Of a stretch of DNA of 64,000 bases, positions 1-12,862 are shown one piece after another. The translations under genes and the position numbers were made by a program. This stretch comes from Sophora flavescens (taxonomy: Eukaryota > Streptophyta > Magnoliopsida > Fabales > Fabaceae), in contig CM061070.1 in the NCBI GenBank assembly GCA_030762895.1, positions 80,839,291 to 80,903,290 on the forward strand, given 5' to 3'. Below the pieces are notes generated by a model, which saw only the letters and a program-made list of their open reading frames with translations, did not search any database and was not told the DNA's origin. Every line of letters starts with the position of its first letter. The first letter of the stretch is position 1.

Positions 1-1384
1 TATTAGGAACATTCCTTTGAGCAAATTCTATAAACTCTCTCACTCCCTTCAAATACTCATCACTTGTGCGCTTACAAACCATCCAACTACGATCCATAGC
101 TAGATAGGTGCTGTAGATATACACACATATATCCAATATAAGCACAATAGGGGAGATTGGAAATCTAACAACCATATATATACACCACTACACTCTATCC
201 CTCTTTTCCGAGGTCAAGGAACCAAAACCACACACAATATGAATCTTAAACCACAAAACACCACCAAATGCTAAAATATCCACAACTACCCTTTCTATAC
301 TAGAGAATGACAACAAGCTACCTAAGACATAGAAACTAAGACCACAACATGGGAAGTTTTCAATCTAGTTAAAATTTATGTCAAATATTTACTCGGAAAT
401 TTTTTTTGGGATCTTAAATATAAATCCCACAACTAACAAACTCATAGAAGCAAACTTAACAAATGTATCTCATTCCCTTCAACCAAAAAAACAACAAATT
501 TAGACTCATCAATGCCATTTATTTTAAACCCTACCCATTAAAATAAATAGAAGCCAACTTGAAACTCATAGAAGCCAACAAAACCACTAATGTTATTTGA
601 ATAACTTTTGGCAACACCAACACCGTATAAGCATGATAAGAATTTGTTTCTAAGTTGTTTATTTAGCTTCATAGTATACATTTCAACTAAAAAATAAATG
701 GAAAACTACGCTTTAACAAAACAGTTCAAAAACTACACACTACACACAATAAAAAGCTCCACCATTGCAAACATCATCAATCACAATATCATTCCATAAA
801 AAAAGTATCATCAACCCATTGCAACCAAAACTAGGAAACACCATAGATCATCAATTACAACAAATGCACAACAACCCCAACGCATTTCATCTTCAACCCA
901 CACCAAAAACAAAAATGAAAAATGAAACTTTGAGGGTTTAGGGAGTTACCTGAGTTCAGAGAGAGGAGAAGGAGAGTTGCTCAGTGGTGGTGCTATCACA
1001 GGCGGCCGGCGGCGAAGTGAGAGAAAGACAGTGTGATTCAAAGAGAGAGAGAGAGAGAAAGAGTTTACCTCACGGTGGTGGAGGAGAAAACCTCATGGTG
1101 GTGGTGGTTGAGAGGAGCCCGTGGTGCTTTTGAAGGGTTAGGGCACACTGGTGAAGAGCAGAGGTGAAGAGGTGAAGAGGAAGAGGGTGATGAAGAGCTA
1201 GCATAAGAGGAAGGCGCGGGTTCTATAACGTATATTTTCAATAAAAGTATATTTTAAACAACTAACGTAAAATGTCATTTAAATGAACCTGATAATTAAA
1301 GAACTGTCACGTCTCCTTTTTAACGTCTAAGTTTTACTTAACTGACGTTAATCTTACCTATTTATTACCTATTTTGCACTAGTG
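1..1384. mobile_element. Right end of a CACTA-like element, with possible captured gene segment
   Basis: The right edge reads TTTTGCACTAGTG, the reverse complement of a CACTA-class terminus (CACTAGTGCAAAA). The preceding 170 bases repeat TAACGT/GACGT-type motifs, as subterminal repeats of CACTA elements do. The left end is outside the window. Bases about 950-1215 are distinctly GC-richer, with GGTGGTGG and GAGAGAGA tracts and runs that on the minus strand resemble a plant 5' UTR. That may be a captured gene fragment, but no supported reading frame is visible. Bases 1-900 are AT-rich with nothing recognisable. Confidence 0.4.
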
Positions 1385-2834
1385 TATCACGACTGATTTT
1401 TAAATACTTAAAGCAGGGCTAAAAGGTTTTTAACATGGCTCGTTGCATTTAGCTTTCCCTTCTCTCGTTTTCTCCGACCTCTCAAAAAGCTTGCAAATCT
1501 TAGTACGTAGTGACAATGGTTGCCATCTCCGAATGGTTTCAACAAGTTAATGCTGCGGAAACTTCACATGCTAATCTCGGGGATAAAGATCTTCTCCATT
1601 TTTTTATTTATCAATTTCTATCAATTTCTAAAATTTTGGGAAAATAAATATGTATTATATGCATGTGTGTAGTCCCTCTATATATTTATTTTCAAATTTT
1701 AAAAATGAACATCTCCATTTATTTAAGTTAGTGTTTGGTACAAGTTCTAGTGTGAACATAGGAATAAAAGTTTATCATATTTGATACAAGGTTTAAAAAA
1801 TTATTGTCAGACATAAAAGATGCATAAGAATAAAATTAGTTAATGAACGTGAAAAACTCTATTCTCAACAAATATGTAGATGAGAAATAAACATTTTATA
1901 GAGAATAAGCCGGTAACCAAACGCCACCTAAGGAGAGTGGGGATTGACCAAGGATTAAGAAACGACTTGACACAAGTTTAAGTCTTGAGTATGTGGCGGG
2001 AAGTGGGAACACATACTGCCTATTTTCATATAGAACAGCTTCTACATGTGAAACTGATGACATTTTGGAGTCTCTCCAGTCTCCACAACTACTAATGAGG
2101 GCCTACGGAAACGACTTTCTTTGTTTACTTTCTCCATGAGTCATGGCAACCTCTCTGCCGTCTTTATTTTTGCTACCGTGCAGCTTGGTCCGTTTACTTT
2201 TATAGAGGTGAATAGTAGTTAAGAAATCTAAAATATAAAAGATTTAAATAATTTTTTTGTTATAAAATACTGTTGAAAAATAAGTGTTGAAAAATACATT
2301 ACAATAAGAATGTTGCTACGGATTCCAGTTTAGACCAGTACAAGCAAGCATATAGGGGTGAATCCCATGGAGGATGAAGCCTTTATCATATAACAAGGAG
2401 GGTCTTAAATATGCTTCAAAACTGTAATTGAGGTCACGACATTGTGATTTTGGTAGTCTCCGAAATTACATCACGATCTTAATTGCTATTGTATCAACTA
2501 TATTTTTCCATAATTATATGCAATAAAAAAAAAGAAAAACAAAGATAATTGCGACTGCAATTTAAAACCTTGATAACATATATAGGTGTTGGAGAATAAT
2601 TGGTATGCCCTAGATCCAATCTATTATGTAATTTTTAGAATGCATTATAATGATTTTATTTTGATAAAATAACTTGGCATTCTACTAATTTTGATTTTAT
2701 TTGTCATATTCTTTAATTGGTTATTTAATTGATATGACAAAGTTCTTGATTAAATTTAGACACTTGTTATCATGATAGAGATCATGTTAATGGGAGACAA
2801 GTTTTTATAATTTAATCTAAAGTATTCTTAATCG
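1385..2834. other. AT-rich intergenic stretch, no supported gene
   Basis: No long ORF on either strand. A 43-codon plus-strand frame (1516-1647, beginning MVAISEWFQQ) follows a pyrimidine-rich leader and could be a first-exon remnant, but it has no visible splice donor or downstream exon. Bases from about 2586 (TGTTGGAGAATAATTGG) look like the start of a decayed copia LTR. Neither is strong enough for a separate call. Confidence 0.4.
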
Positions 2835-3157
2835 CACTACAAGAAATTTAACTTTTAGTGATGGACGAAAACTGTGACTAGAAGTCAAAAATCTGTAGGT
2901 AAATGTCAACATGACTTTTACCTTCGGCCATTCTATGTGTCAACTTTAAGAGGGCAAATAAATATGGTTATTTGTGTGTCACTATAAACTTTACCTACAG
3001 AAGACATAATTTTACCTACGGTTGCATGTGTCTATCACTATAGGGTCCACCTACAAGTTGCAAAGTGTAGGTAAATGTCATCAACTTATACCTGTAGTGT
3101 GTGAGCATAGGTAAAAGGCAAATTTTAGTAAAAAATTACTTTTAGCTGTGATCACCA
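2835..3157. mobile_element. CACTA-type transposon end (CACTACAAGAAATT), interrupted
   Basis: Begins with CACTACAAGAAATT, the classic En/Spm-CACTA terminal inverted repeat. Short direct and inverted copies of GTAGGTAAA / TTTACCTAC follow (about 2895-3115), as expected for a subterminal array. The element is cut at 3158 by the copia LTR; a matching opposite terminus was not found to the right of the copia element. Confidence 0.6.
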
Positions 3158-4997
3158 TGTTGTTTTGGCTTCAACGACTCAAGAAGGGTAGGGGGAGGGG
3201 GGTGAATTGAGTCTTCTTAAAATCTTTCCCTCTTAAAAAACTTTTTACAAACTTTTCAAATCAGAGTTGCGACCTCAGGATCTTTAACAAAATCAATAAA
3301 GAGTTTATATAAAATCTTGAATTGGAAGATGATGAGGATAAGAAAGATTGATTCAGAATTAATTCAGAATAGGTTCGAGTTCAAAACTCAATAATAACAA
3401 AATACAGAAACTGATTAAGCCTTTAAAGATTAAGAACACATTATGCAAGTTTCAGATACGAGCATTAACAATCAAGAACCAACTTGCAGGTTTCAGTTTC
3501 AGTTTTAGTTCAGTTTCAACAATCAAGAATGGTTTTGATCAACTCAGTTTTTAACTCAGATAACACAGACTTGATTACAATCAGACTCGGGTTTCAATAT
3601 AGTTTATATAGATCAAGAACAAAAATTATATTGAACTTTAAACATCAAAATCACAGGTTCTTGAACATAAATAGAAAGTAAAAGAGTCTGAGTTTAGAGA
3701 TACCACACAACCAGATTTATCCTGGTTCAGTCACCAGCACTGTGACCTACATCCATTTCCCACCCCACCTGTCGATTTTCACACACTAACACAACAAGCT
3801 TTAGCCAGGTAGCTTGAAAAACCTTTACACCACAAAGCACTCCTTCACCTCGAGATACCACACTTTTGTGAAGAGACTCAATGTTCTTCCTTAGGGATAC
3901 CTCACCCCAATCACTCAGAGAGACTCCCTCTCTCTTTATAATCGAAAAGTAAAACAAAACATTGATTCCTAACTCTCAATAGTCAGATAAACAAATTGAA
4001 GCACTTATGAGTATTGAAACACTCTTTTCACAATAAGCTCAAGAAAGATGATGAATGATTTTCACAATTGATCTCTCAAATTGATTTCATAAACTTTCTG
4101 ATATGTGATCTTTTGATATCGTGAAAAGTGTTCCTTAGATCCCTCTTTATATAGAAAATAGGTTATAGTCGTTGGGATCAATCAAAACAGATTTGGATCT
4201 GATAACAGAATCTGTTTTCTTGATTCTTGTTCTTGAAATAAGATTCTATATTGGCTCTTATAGAATTCACGTCCATCTTGAAAATAAGCGCGTCCATCTA
4301 GCCACGTCAGTAGACGGAACCTCTCATTAAGGACTTAGCAAGTCCAAAGCCTTGTGTGGACGAGCTCCTCTGTCACTTCAGTGGACGAGCGCTTCTATCA
4401 CTTTAGTGGACGATCACTTCTGTCACTTTAGTGGACGAGCGCTTGTGTCACTTTAGTGGACGAGCACTTGTGTCACTTTAGTGGACGAGCACTTCTGTCA
4501 CCTTAGTGTTGGACGAGCGCTTGTATCACTTGCGTTGGACGAGCACTTCTATTACTTGCGTTGGACGAGCGCTTCTATCACTTGTGTTGGACGAGCGCTT
4601 CTGATGAAATCTTATTTTCAAAAATCATTTTCATTAACGAAAACTTATTCCTTTTAATGCAGGTTATGAAAATTGATTTTCTTCTTGCGTCTTTTCAATT
4701 GAGCTATTTTGTGACTAAGAGATTTCTTTCTCTTACAAATCATCTAAGACTTAAATCTAAAATTCTCCGTTAAGCTTTTGTCTTGATGATTCCTTGATCT
4801 TTGTCTTCGCTCTTTGATTCCTCCATGTAGCTCTTTTGATTTCTTCAAGTTCTTCCTTGAATATTTTCCTTGATTTGCTTAATGAACTTGTTGATCACTG
4901 CTTGATACCTGTCTTTGCAATTTGACATTAAAACATTTGCATACACATTAAGTTGTATTTGTCATATATCAAAATCTCTAAGTCATTGAGTCTAACA
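3158..4997 (-). repeat. 3' LTR of the copia element
   Basis: In plus view it starts TGTTGTTTTGGC and ends AGTCTAACA, so on the minus strand the LTR begins TGTTAGACTCAATG. A TATATAAAG-type promoter box lies on the minus strand at about 4146-4153. It contains the tandem GGACGAGCGCTT array. It is similar to 9159-10958, with scattered substitutions and small indels, which points to an older insertion than families A and B. Confidence 0.9.
4372..4606. repeat. Tandem array of about 26-base GGACGAG units in the copia LTR
   Basis: Around nine imperfect copies of a unit containing GTGGACGAGCGCTT plus CTGTCACTTTA, with a later variant GTTGGACGAGC. The homologous array in the other LTR is at 10360-10572. 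It lies upstream of the TATA-like box in transcript sense, so within U3, where tandem promoter or enhancer motifs are common. Confidence 0.85.
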
Positions 4998-5603
4998 AAC
5001 TCCCCCTTTTTTATTATGACAAATCTTTTAACAAATTATAAGATCAGAGTATAAGCGTAGCAGAAGCTAAGTGTTTTCGACAGTTTTATATCATGGTATC
5101 AGAGCAGTCAGAGCAGAAGTATATCAGAGCAAAAAAAAATATTATCATAGCAGAATTTGATTTACTCCTTATTAATAATGCAAGCTTATAAATTTGATTT
5201 ACTCCCTATTAATCGTGTAAGCTTATAAGCTCCCCCTCAACATATGCATGTATAATTTGTTACTATCTCTTTTCTCTATAACATACTTTTTCCTCCCCCT
5301 TTTGGAATTATCAAAATGGTAAAGAAAAGAAACATTCAAAGCAATATAGAAGGCAAGCATTTAAACATTCAAACATTGCATATAAAATTGTTCATGATAG
5401 AGGGATAGGTGCAGAAAAATGAAAGTCCACTCCTGGGTTATCTTTGAGTTTATCAGACTAAAAACACAAGGGATCCATTCCTGATCAAATCTATTTCTTC
5501 TGAAACTCTCTTCTAATCATTCATAGATATTCCAAATCAAATCATACAAGAATCAGAGCATATTTACACAAAGATACAGTCATATAAACAGTTTCTTTAG
5601 AGA
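4998..5603 (-). other. 3' non-coding region of the copia element with polypurine tracts
   Basis: No ORF. Three pyrimidine-rich tracts (CTCCCCC type) at 4999-5010, about 5230-5237 and about 5292-5300 are polypurine tracts on the element's own strand; the first abuts the LTR and is the likely plus-strand primer. No envelope-like reading frame of the kind seen in some SIRE elements is visible. Confidence 0.6.
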
Positions 5604-7160
5604 TTAGATATAGGATTGATCGATTATGCCCAATTCTTTTCTAATGAAAAAGAAGCTTTCCTTGTTCAAGGGCTTGGTAAAAATATCGGCAAGTTGTTTA
5701 GTTGTATCAACATATTCAATCTCAATTTCTCTACTTTGTATATGGTCTCTAATGAAATGATGTCTGATTTCTATGTGTTTAGTTCTAGAGTGCATTATGG
5801 GATTCTTAGTTAGGTTAATTGCACTTGTATTGTCACATCTAATAGGAACTTGGTTTAGTTGCACATCATAATCAACTAATTGTTGCTTCATCCATAAAAC
5901 ATGTGCACAACAACTACCAGCTGCTACATATTCAGCCTCTACAGTGGATAAAGCCACACTAGATTGTTTCTTACTGAACCATGATACTAATGTGTTTCCT
6001 AGTAAATGGCAAGTTCCACTAGTACTCTTTCTATCTAGTTTACAACCAGCAAAATCAGAGTCTGAATAGCTAATTAAAGTACATGTATCTCCCTTGGGAT
6101 ACCATAATCCCATGTCTTTTGTTCCTAACAGATACTTAATTATCATTTTAACTGCTGTTAAGTGTGATTCTTTTGGATTTGCTTGATACCTAGCACACAT
6201 GCATACACTAAACATGATATCTGGCCTACTAGCAGTAAGATAAAATAGTGAGCCTATCATACCTCTGAATTTAGAAACATCAACAGGTTTACCTTGCTCA
6301 TCCTTGTCCAGATAACAGGAGGTACTCATTGGAGTAGCCATCTCCTTAGCATTTTCCATGCCAAACTTCTTGATCAACGTCTCATTGAAATACTTGGTTT
6401 GGCTAACAAAAATTCCATTTTTAGTTTACTTTATTTGCAGTCCAAGGAAAAAGTTCAGCTCACCCATCGTTGACATTTCAAACTCACTCTGCATAAGACT
6501 TGCAAACTCATTCCACAAATGCTCATTAGTGGCACCAAAAATTATATCATCCGCATATATTTGTACAAGTAAAATGTTGTGTGCCTTTTTCTTAGTGAAC
6601 AAAGTTGTGTCAAATTTACCTCTTTTAAATCCTTTTTCAATGAGAAAATTACTTAACTTTTCATACCAAGCTCTAGGAGCTTGCTTTAAGCCATATGGTG
6701 CTTTAGACAATTTATAAACATGGTTAGGTAATTCATTATTCTCAAAACCAAGTGGTTGACCAACATACACTTCCTCTTGTATAAATCCATTTAAGAAAGC
6801 ACTCTTAACATCCATTTGATACAATTTAAATCCCATTATGCAAGCATAAGCAAGTAGCATTCTTATAGCTTCTAATCTTGCTACTGGTGCATATGTTTCA
6901 TCATAATCTATACCTTCTTCTTGGTTATACCCTTTGGCTACCAATCTAGCCATTTTTCTTACAATTATACCATTTTCATCTAGTTTATTCCTAAAAACCC
7001 ATTTTGTACCTATTACTTGACAGTTCTTGGGTTTAGGCACTAGTTTCCAAACTTGGTTTCTTTCAAACTGGTTTAACTCATCTTGCATAGCCATCATCCA
7101 ATGTTCATCAATTATAGCATCATCTATGTTCTTAGGTTCTACTTGAGATACAAATGCCAT
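5604..7160 (-). pseudogene. copia pol fragment: reverse transcriptase and RNase H, one in-frame stop
   Basis: One continuous minus-strand frame with a single TAA at 6426-6428. The first 244 codons form a Ty1-copia type reverse transcriptase (RVT_2): GTKWVFRNK, AFLNG, YGLKQAPRAWY and the catalytic YADDI are visible. After the stop the same frame continues through SRPDI and an RNase H with SDSDFAG, LSTVEAEYVA and HIEIRHHFIRD, ending in the usual copia C-terminal region (DIFTKPLNKE). The stop sits where a CAA codon is expected, consistent with a C-to-T change. Protease and integrase that should precede RT are absent; 7161-7393 does not resemble either. Not functional as it stands. Confidence 0.92.
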
Positions 7161-7393
7161 ATGATTATTCCAAGATTGATCAAATAACTTTAATAGAACA
7201 ATGTAGACATACTAGACAATGATATATAAGTCAACACCAAAAGATTCACAATCATACATTGATAATGATAATTAGAAAACATATTCAATCAATATTATTT
7301 CTTTATTGTTACCCATTTTGTGTTTGGAGAAGGCTCTATGTCATGATTCCAAATTTTTCTCTTGACCTTCCACCACACCTACAAAACCGAATT

Positions 7394-9109
7394 TCATGTT
7401 TGTGCTATAGGTACCCAAATCTGTTTGGGTCCTTTTGAGTTAGTTGCAGCAATAGTTCCTTTAGGAACCCATATATACTTATATTTATTGTATGGTGATT
7501 TTTTGTATTGACATGTAGAAGCTGTGTGACCTTTTCTAACACAAAAATTGCATTTAACAAATGGTGTGTTTGATGTCTTAGAGGCAGCAAAAAATTTCTT
7601 GAAAGATTTCTCATATATCTTAGGTTCAAAGCCTATTCCAGCCTTATCATAAACACACTTTTGCTGTCCTAATAAAGCATTCAAGTTATCTCTACCACTT
7701 GTGAACTTGGCTAAGTCATTTTTCAATTTTTTAATTTCTTTAGTCAGTGTACAACACTTAGAACAATTAGAGCATATAGGAGGTTCCAAAACAGTATCCA
7801 ATCTTTCTTTTACAGCACAATTTTCTGTTTTTAATTCATCTAGCTCTTTGTTTAAAATAGAAATTTTCTCTTCTAGGCATGTGATGGTTTTCTTAGACTT
7901 ATTTAGCAATCTAGCAAGTCTAATGGATTCTTTATGAAGTTCTTCAAAAGCATTTTTCAATTCATCATAAGAGGGTTGATAATTAGAACTTACTTCACTT
8001 TCTGAATCACTATGATTGTTGGCCATCAAACACAGGTTTGCCTCCTCAGATTCAGATTCTTCAGTGGATTCTAGATCATTATCATCCCAAGCAATGTAGG
8101 CCTTTCTTGGCTTTCTCCATTTCATGTCCTTTGAGTCAAACTTTTTTGTTTTGTCCTTCTTTTGCAGTTTTGGACAGTCAAGGTTCATGTGACCAATCTT
8201 TCCACATTCATAGCATGTGATGTTGTTGGAAGAGTTGTCACCTTTGCTGAGATTTCTCCTTTGAAAAGTGAATGGCTTTCTTTTGAAGTTGCCTTTCTTC
8301 TTTAGGAACTTCTTGAATTTTCTAACTAGCATTCCCATCTCTTCTTCAGATTCTGCCTCTAGTGCTGAATCATCATCATCACTGTCTTCTACTTCTCTGA
8401 CTTGTGATTTCAGTGCCAATCCCTTTTTCTTTTTGTCAATTTTTGCATTCTCATTCAGTCTGTTCAACTCCAATTCATGCTCTTACAGTTTTCCAAACAA
8501 TGTTGCAATGGTCATTGATGAGAGGTCTCTAGATTCTGAGATTGCAGTGACTTTAGGTTTCCATTCTCTACCTAAGCATCTCATGACTTTGTTAACTTGA
8601 TCTTCATTGGAGATTGTCTTTCCAAGTGCAGCTAATTGATTTACAGTGTGTGTGAATCGCATTTGCATAACCTCCATTGGTTCTCCTCGATTCATGCGAA
8701 ATAACTCATATTCAAGTGTGAATGTGTTCATTCTTGCTCTTTTGATATATGTGGTTCCTTCATGTGTTACTTGCAATGTATCCCACATCTTTGCTGATTT
8801 GCAATTTGAAACCTTGAAAAACTCATCACGGCTTAAAGCAGATGTTGTAATATTCTTAGCACGTGCATTATATTGAACTCTTTTCTTATCATCCTCGTTC
8901 CATTCAGTTTTATGCTTATTTCTTGGAGCACCATTAGCATCTACAGTAGAGGGGACAAATGGTCCATTTTCTACTGCATCCCATATGTCAACACCTGCTG
9001 CCTCAAGAAAGATTACCATTCTTTCCTTCCAATAGATATACTCAGATCCATTGAAGGCAGGAGGGCGTGCAAGGGAAGCCCCTTCATTCAAACAGTCATT
9101 GGAAGCCAA
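7394..9109 (-). pseudogene. copia gag, one in-frame stop
   Basis: One frame from ATG at 9109 down to 7394, interrupted only by TAA at 8483-8485. The first 208 codons match the N-terminal capsid-like region of SIRE gag (LARPPAFNGSEYIYWKERM, LFRMNRGEPMEVMQMRF). The remainder holds the usual lysine-rich and acidic segment, a CCHC zinc knuckle (CYECGKIGHMNLDC), a coiled-coil stretch and a second CCHC-like group (CNFCVRKGHTASTC), and ends KGPKQIWVP. It would package the element's RNA in a virus-like particle. The frame agreement on both sides of the stop argues for a single point mutation rather than two genes. Confidence 0.92.
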
Positions 9110-9142
9110 ACTCTTATAGCTGTTAAGCCAAACTTAAGAGTT

Positions 9143-9157
9143 TAGCTCTGATGCCAA
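9143..9157 (-). other. Primer-binding site of the copia element (initiator Met tRNA type)
   Basis: On the minus strand it reads TTGGCATCAGAGCT, directly after the 5' LTR, differing by about one base from the TGGTATCAGAGC site used by most plant copia elements. It fixes the element's orientation and the left edge of the right LTR at 9159. Confidence 0.85.
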
Positions 9158-9158
9158 T

Positions 9159-10958
9159 TGTTGTTTTGGCTTCAACAACTCAAGAGTCAAGAGGGGGGTG
9201 AATTGAGTCTTCTTAAAACCTTTCCCTCTTAAAAAACTTTTTACAAACTTTTCAAATCAGAGTTGCGGCCTCAGGATCTTTTACAAAATCAATGAAGGGT
9301 TTATATAAAATCTTGAATTGGAAGATGATGAGGATAAGAAAGATTGATTCAGAATTAATTCAGAATAGGTTCGGGTTCGAAACTCAATAATAACAAAATA
9401 CAGAAACTGATTAAGCTTTTAAAGATTAAGAACACGTTATGCAAGTTTCAGATACGAGCATTAACAATCAAGAACGAACTTGCAGGTTTCGGTTTCAGTT
9501 TTAGTTCAGTTTCAACAATCAAGAATGGTTTTGATCAACTCAGTTTTCAAAGCAGATAACACAGACTTGATTACAATCAGACTCAGGTTTCAATATAGTT
9601 TATACAGATCAAGAACATAAATTATAGTGAACTTTAAACATCAAAATTACAGGTTCTTGAACATAAACAGAAAGTAAAAGAGTATGAGTTTATAGATACC
9701 ACATAGCCAGATTTATCCTGGTTCAGTCACCACCACTGTGACCTACATCCAGTCCCCACTCCACCTGTGGGTTTTCACACACTAACACAACAAGCTTTAG
9801 CCAGGTAGCTTGAAAAACATTTACACCACAGAACACTCCTTCACCTCGAGATACCACACTCTTGTGAAGAGCCTCAATGTTCTTCCTTAGGGATACCTCA
9901 CCCTAATCATTCAGAGACTCTCCCTCTCTTTACAATCGAAAAATAAGACAAAAAATTGATTCCTAACTCTCAATAGTCAGATAAACAAATTGAAGCACTT
10001 ATGAGTATTGAAACACTCTTTTCACAATAAGCTCAAGAAAGATGATGAATGATTTTCACAATTGATCTCTCAAATTGATTTCGTAAACTTTTTGATATGT
10101 GATCTTTTGATATCGTGAAAAGTGTTCCTTTGATCCCTCTTTATATAGAAGACAGGTTATAGTCGTTGGGATCAATAAAAACAGATTTGGATATGATAAC
10201 AGAATCTGTTTTCTTGATTCTGGTTCTTGAAATAAGATTTTATATTGGCTCTTATAGAATTCGCGTCCATCTTGAAAATAAGCATGTTCATCTAGCCACG
10301 TCAGCAGGCGGAACTTCTCATTAAGGACTTAGCAAGTCCAAAGCCTTGTGTCGACATGCTCATTTGTCACTTTAGTAGACGAGCGCTTCTATCACTTTAG
10401 TGGACGAGCGCTTCTGTCACTTTAGTGGACGAGCACTTCTGTTACTTTAGTGGATGAGCGCTTGTGTCACTTTAGTGGACGAGCACTTCTGTCACTTTGG
10501 TGTTGGACGAGCGCTTGTATCACTTGCATTGGACGAGCACTTCTATTACTTGTGTTGGATGAGCGCTTGTTATGAAATCTTATTTCCAAAAATCATTTTC
10601 ATTAACGAAAACTTATTCCTTTTAATGTAGGTTATGAAAATTGATTTTCTTCATGCATTTTTTCAATTGCACTATTTTGTGACTAAGAGATTTCTTTCTC
10701 TTACAAATCATCTAAGACTTAAATATAAAATTCTCTGTTAAGCTTTTGTCTTGATGATTCATTGATCTTTGTCTTTGCTCTTTGATTCCTCCATGTAGCT
10801 CTTTTGATTTCTTCAAGTTCTTCCTTGAATATTTTCCTCGATTTGCTTAATGAACTTGTGAATCACTGCTTGATAACTGTCTTTGCAATTTGACACTAAA
10901 ACACTTGCATACACATTAAGTTGTATTTGTCATATATCAAAATCTCTAAGTCATTGAG
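9159..10958 (-). repeat. 5' LTR of the copia element
   Basis: Homologous to 3158-4997 along its length. In plus view it starts TGTTGTTTTGGC; the match ends at TCATTGAG (10958), after which the expected TCTAACA is replaced by GGATTTTAACA, so the outer few bases are altered. The tandem GGACGAG array is at 10360-10572. Confidence 0.88.
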
Positions 10959-11620
10959 GGATTTTAACAAAAGGTCATTTTCATTGATTTTTTTCCCTAA
11001 TATTGAAGCACCAATGCGTCATTACTACCAGAGCAAAAAGAGAGAAAAAAGACTCGTACCGTACAACCAAAGAAGTACCAAAGAGCGATTGAGAGAAGAA
11101 AAGTCTTGGAACTATTTTTTTAATAGGTAAATGTTAATATATTAATTATTATGTTAGTTTTTCTTTTTTATAAGGGTTTAAATTCTGGACATCTAACTTT
11201 TTTAACATCCCTCAAATCAGTCGAGCTATCCCAAAAGTCTTGGAACTATTTAAAGAGTAGGAACGAGGGAATAGAAAAGTCTAATGGGTTTGAGTAAATT
11301 TTTGGGTTCGAGTTAGTATTTATGCATCTCACTAAAAAGTCACACAAAATCCGTTATACAAAACAATCCATTGAAATTATAAAAATTTTGAATAACATAA
11401 AACTTTTTAAAAGTTATAAAAAGTCTTGATTGAATACTACTTAATTTGGACATCCTCTAAAAAAATCATTATGATCATGATTGAATTCTACAATGCTTAT
11501 TTATGATATTTAAAAGTCTTGACCAGAATATCACAACTTTTTTTGTCATAAAAAAAGTTTTAAATCTTCTTTTTTTATAGGCATAGACAAATGATAGTAA
11601 TTAATGTGATATATTAGTGG
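10959..11620. other. AT-rich stretch between two retroelements, nothing recognised
   Basis: Contains two copies of the phrase AAAGTCTTGGAACTATTT (about 11100 and 11235) and several similar AAAAGTCTTGA phrases, but no ORF of note, no transposon termini and no continuation of the CACTA end seen at 2835. Confidence 0.4.
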
Positions 11621-11625
11621 GGGAG

Positions 11626-12856
11626 TGATGAGTGTGATTTTACCTCATTTTTCATGTACATTTCGGCATGCATTTGCATATAGTTAGTGGTAATTAGTGT
11701 TGATTTTGTATAGTTTTTCCTTTGGAACGGATGAGGTGGTTTCTGGTGTTGTTTTGCAGGATTTCATGGAAAAATGCCCAGGAATCAACCTTGGTGGAGC
11801 TTGGATGAAAAAAGAGATTAGAAGTGAAGGTTATGAGCCAAACAGAGACCATCACGGCCGTGATGAATAAGTGAATGAAGAGGCGCCCAAGTCGGGAGAC
11901 CATCACGGCCTGGCCGTGATGGTATCCCACCAGCCGTGATGGCGACGGACCTATAAATGAACCTGCACTGAACAGAAAAGGGGGACCAACTTTTAACCTA
12001 AAATAAGGGGCACTTGGAGGCAGGCTAAGGCTGGTGGCTGGAGAGGGTTTCTACCCAAAAAGGGGGGCATTTTCTCTGCTCTTGGACGGAGAGAAGATTG
12101 GAGGAAGCTTGTCTATGAGTGTTCTCCATCCTTTCTCTTTTTCCTTTTTGTATTTCCTTATCATGAGTAGTTAAATCCCCATTGTTGGGGTTAGATGAAC
12201 TTGTCTGAACTTGTGTAATTGATTTGGTAATTTAATACAAGTTTCTATTTCGTATGAGTATGTGATTCTGTGTTTAATGCTTTCCTTGGATTAGCTACCC
12301 ATAGGAATGATTTGTTGCTTTGATAGATGACTGGAAGGTTGGTATTAAGGCATGCTCATGAATCATATGCCAAGTAGGTCAAGAATCTAGACATAGGTGT
12401 TGGCTGCTTGCAATCTTATAAGTCTTAACTTAATGCAAAATCCCAGGTTATTCCACCTAAGACATTAGGGTTTAATTTGGGGTTTTAGGCTCAATGCACC
12501 TAAGACATTAGGCTTGAGTAATTTAGAAAAGGCTTGATTGGCATAATTGAATTAGGACTTGTGTTAGAAGCCATTTCATTGCAACTAAGGGAGGATTAGT
12601 GTAGTCTAACCCTGACAATTCTAGCCACATCCCGGTTTGCATACCAAGTGTTTGTTAAAAATTCTAAAAGACCAAAAACATTTTATTTTCTGTTTAATCC
12701 CTCACACTTTAGATTAGTCTAAATAGTTGTTGATTTTGCGAATTGGTAATTGACATCCAATCCCTGTGGATACGATAACCGGTCTCACCACCGTATTACT
12801 TGATTGCGACGAGGTGCACTTGCCTTTATTTATATATCTTAAAAATACACGCATCA
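11626..12856 (+). repeat. Family A LTR 1
   Basis: Starts TGATGAGTGTGATT, ends ACGCATCA. Putative TATA box TATAAAT at 11952-11958. Just upstream are CACGGCC palindromes (about 11853-11942); this copy differs from LTRs 2 and 3 in the last palindrome of the array (11921-11942). After 12856 comes AGTTT and the primer-binding site. Confidence 0.93.
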
Positions 12857-12862
12857 AGTTTT

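Larger units (their letters stand above)
3158..10958 (-). mobile_element. SIRE/Maximus-like Ty1-copia retrotransposon, internally deleted
   Basis: Two similar LTRs (3158-4997 and 9159-10958) flank a minus-strand internal region. The 5' LTR is the right one. Just left of it, 9143-9157 read in reverse matches the initiator-Met tRNA primer site (TTGGCATCAGAGCT), and a G-rich polypurine tract (4998-5011 in reverse) abuts the left, 3' LTR. Order on the minus strand is gag, then RT and RNase H; aspartic protease and integrase were not found between gag and RT, so about 7.8 kb remains of an element type that is usually 9 kb or longer. Two in-frame stops interrupt coding. The outermost bases of the right LTR (expected TCTAACA) have changed, and no target duplication could be recognised. 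Confidence 0.9.

Noticed and set aside
1516..1647. 43-codon frame beginning MVAISEWFQQ as a gene
   Set aside because: Too short, no downstream exon or splice signal that can be supported.
3484..4773. Short frames in the copia LTR
   Set aside because: They fall within LTR sequence and the GGACGAG array and are not kept in the second LTR.
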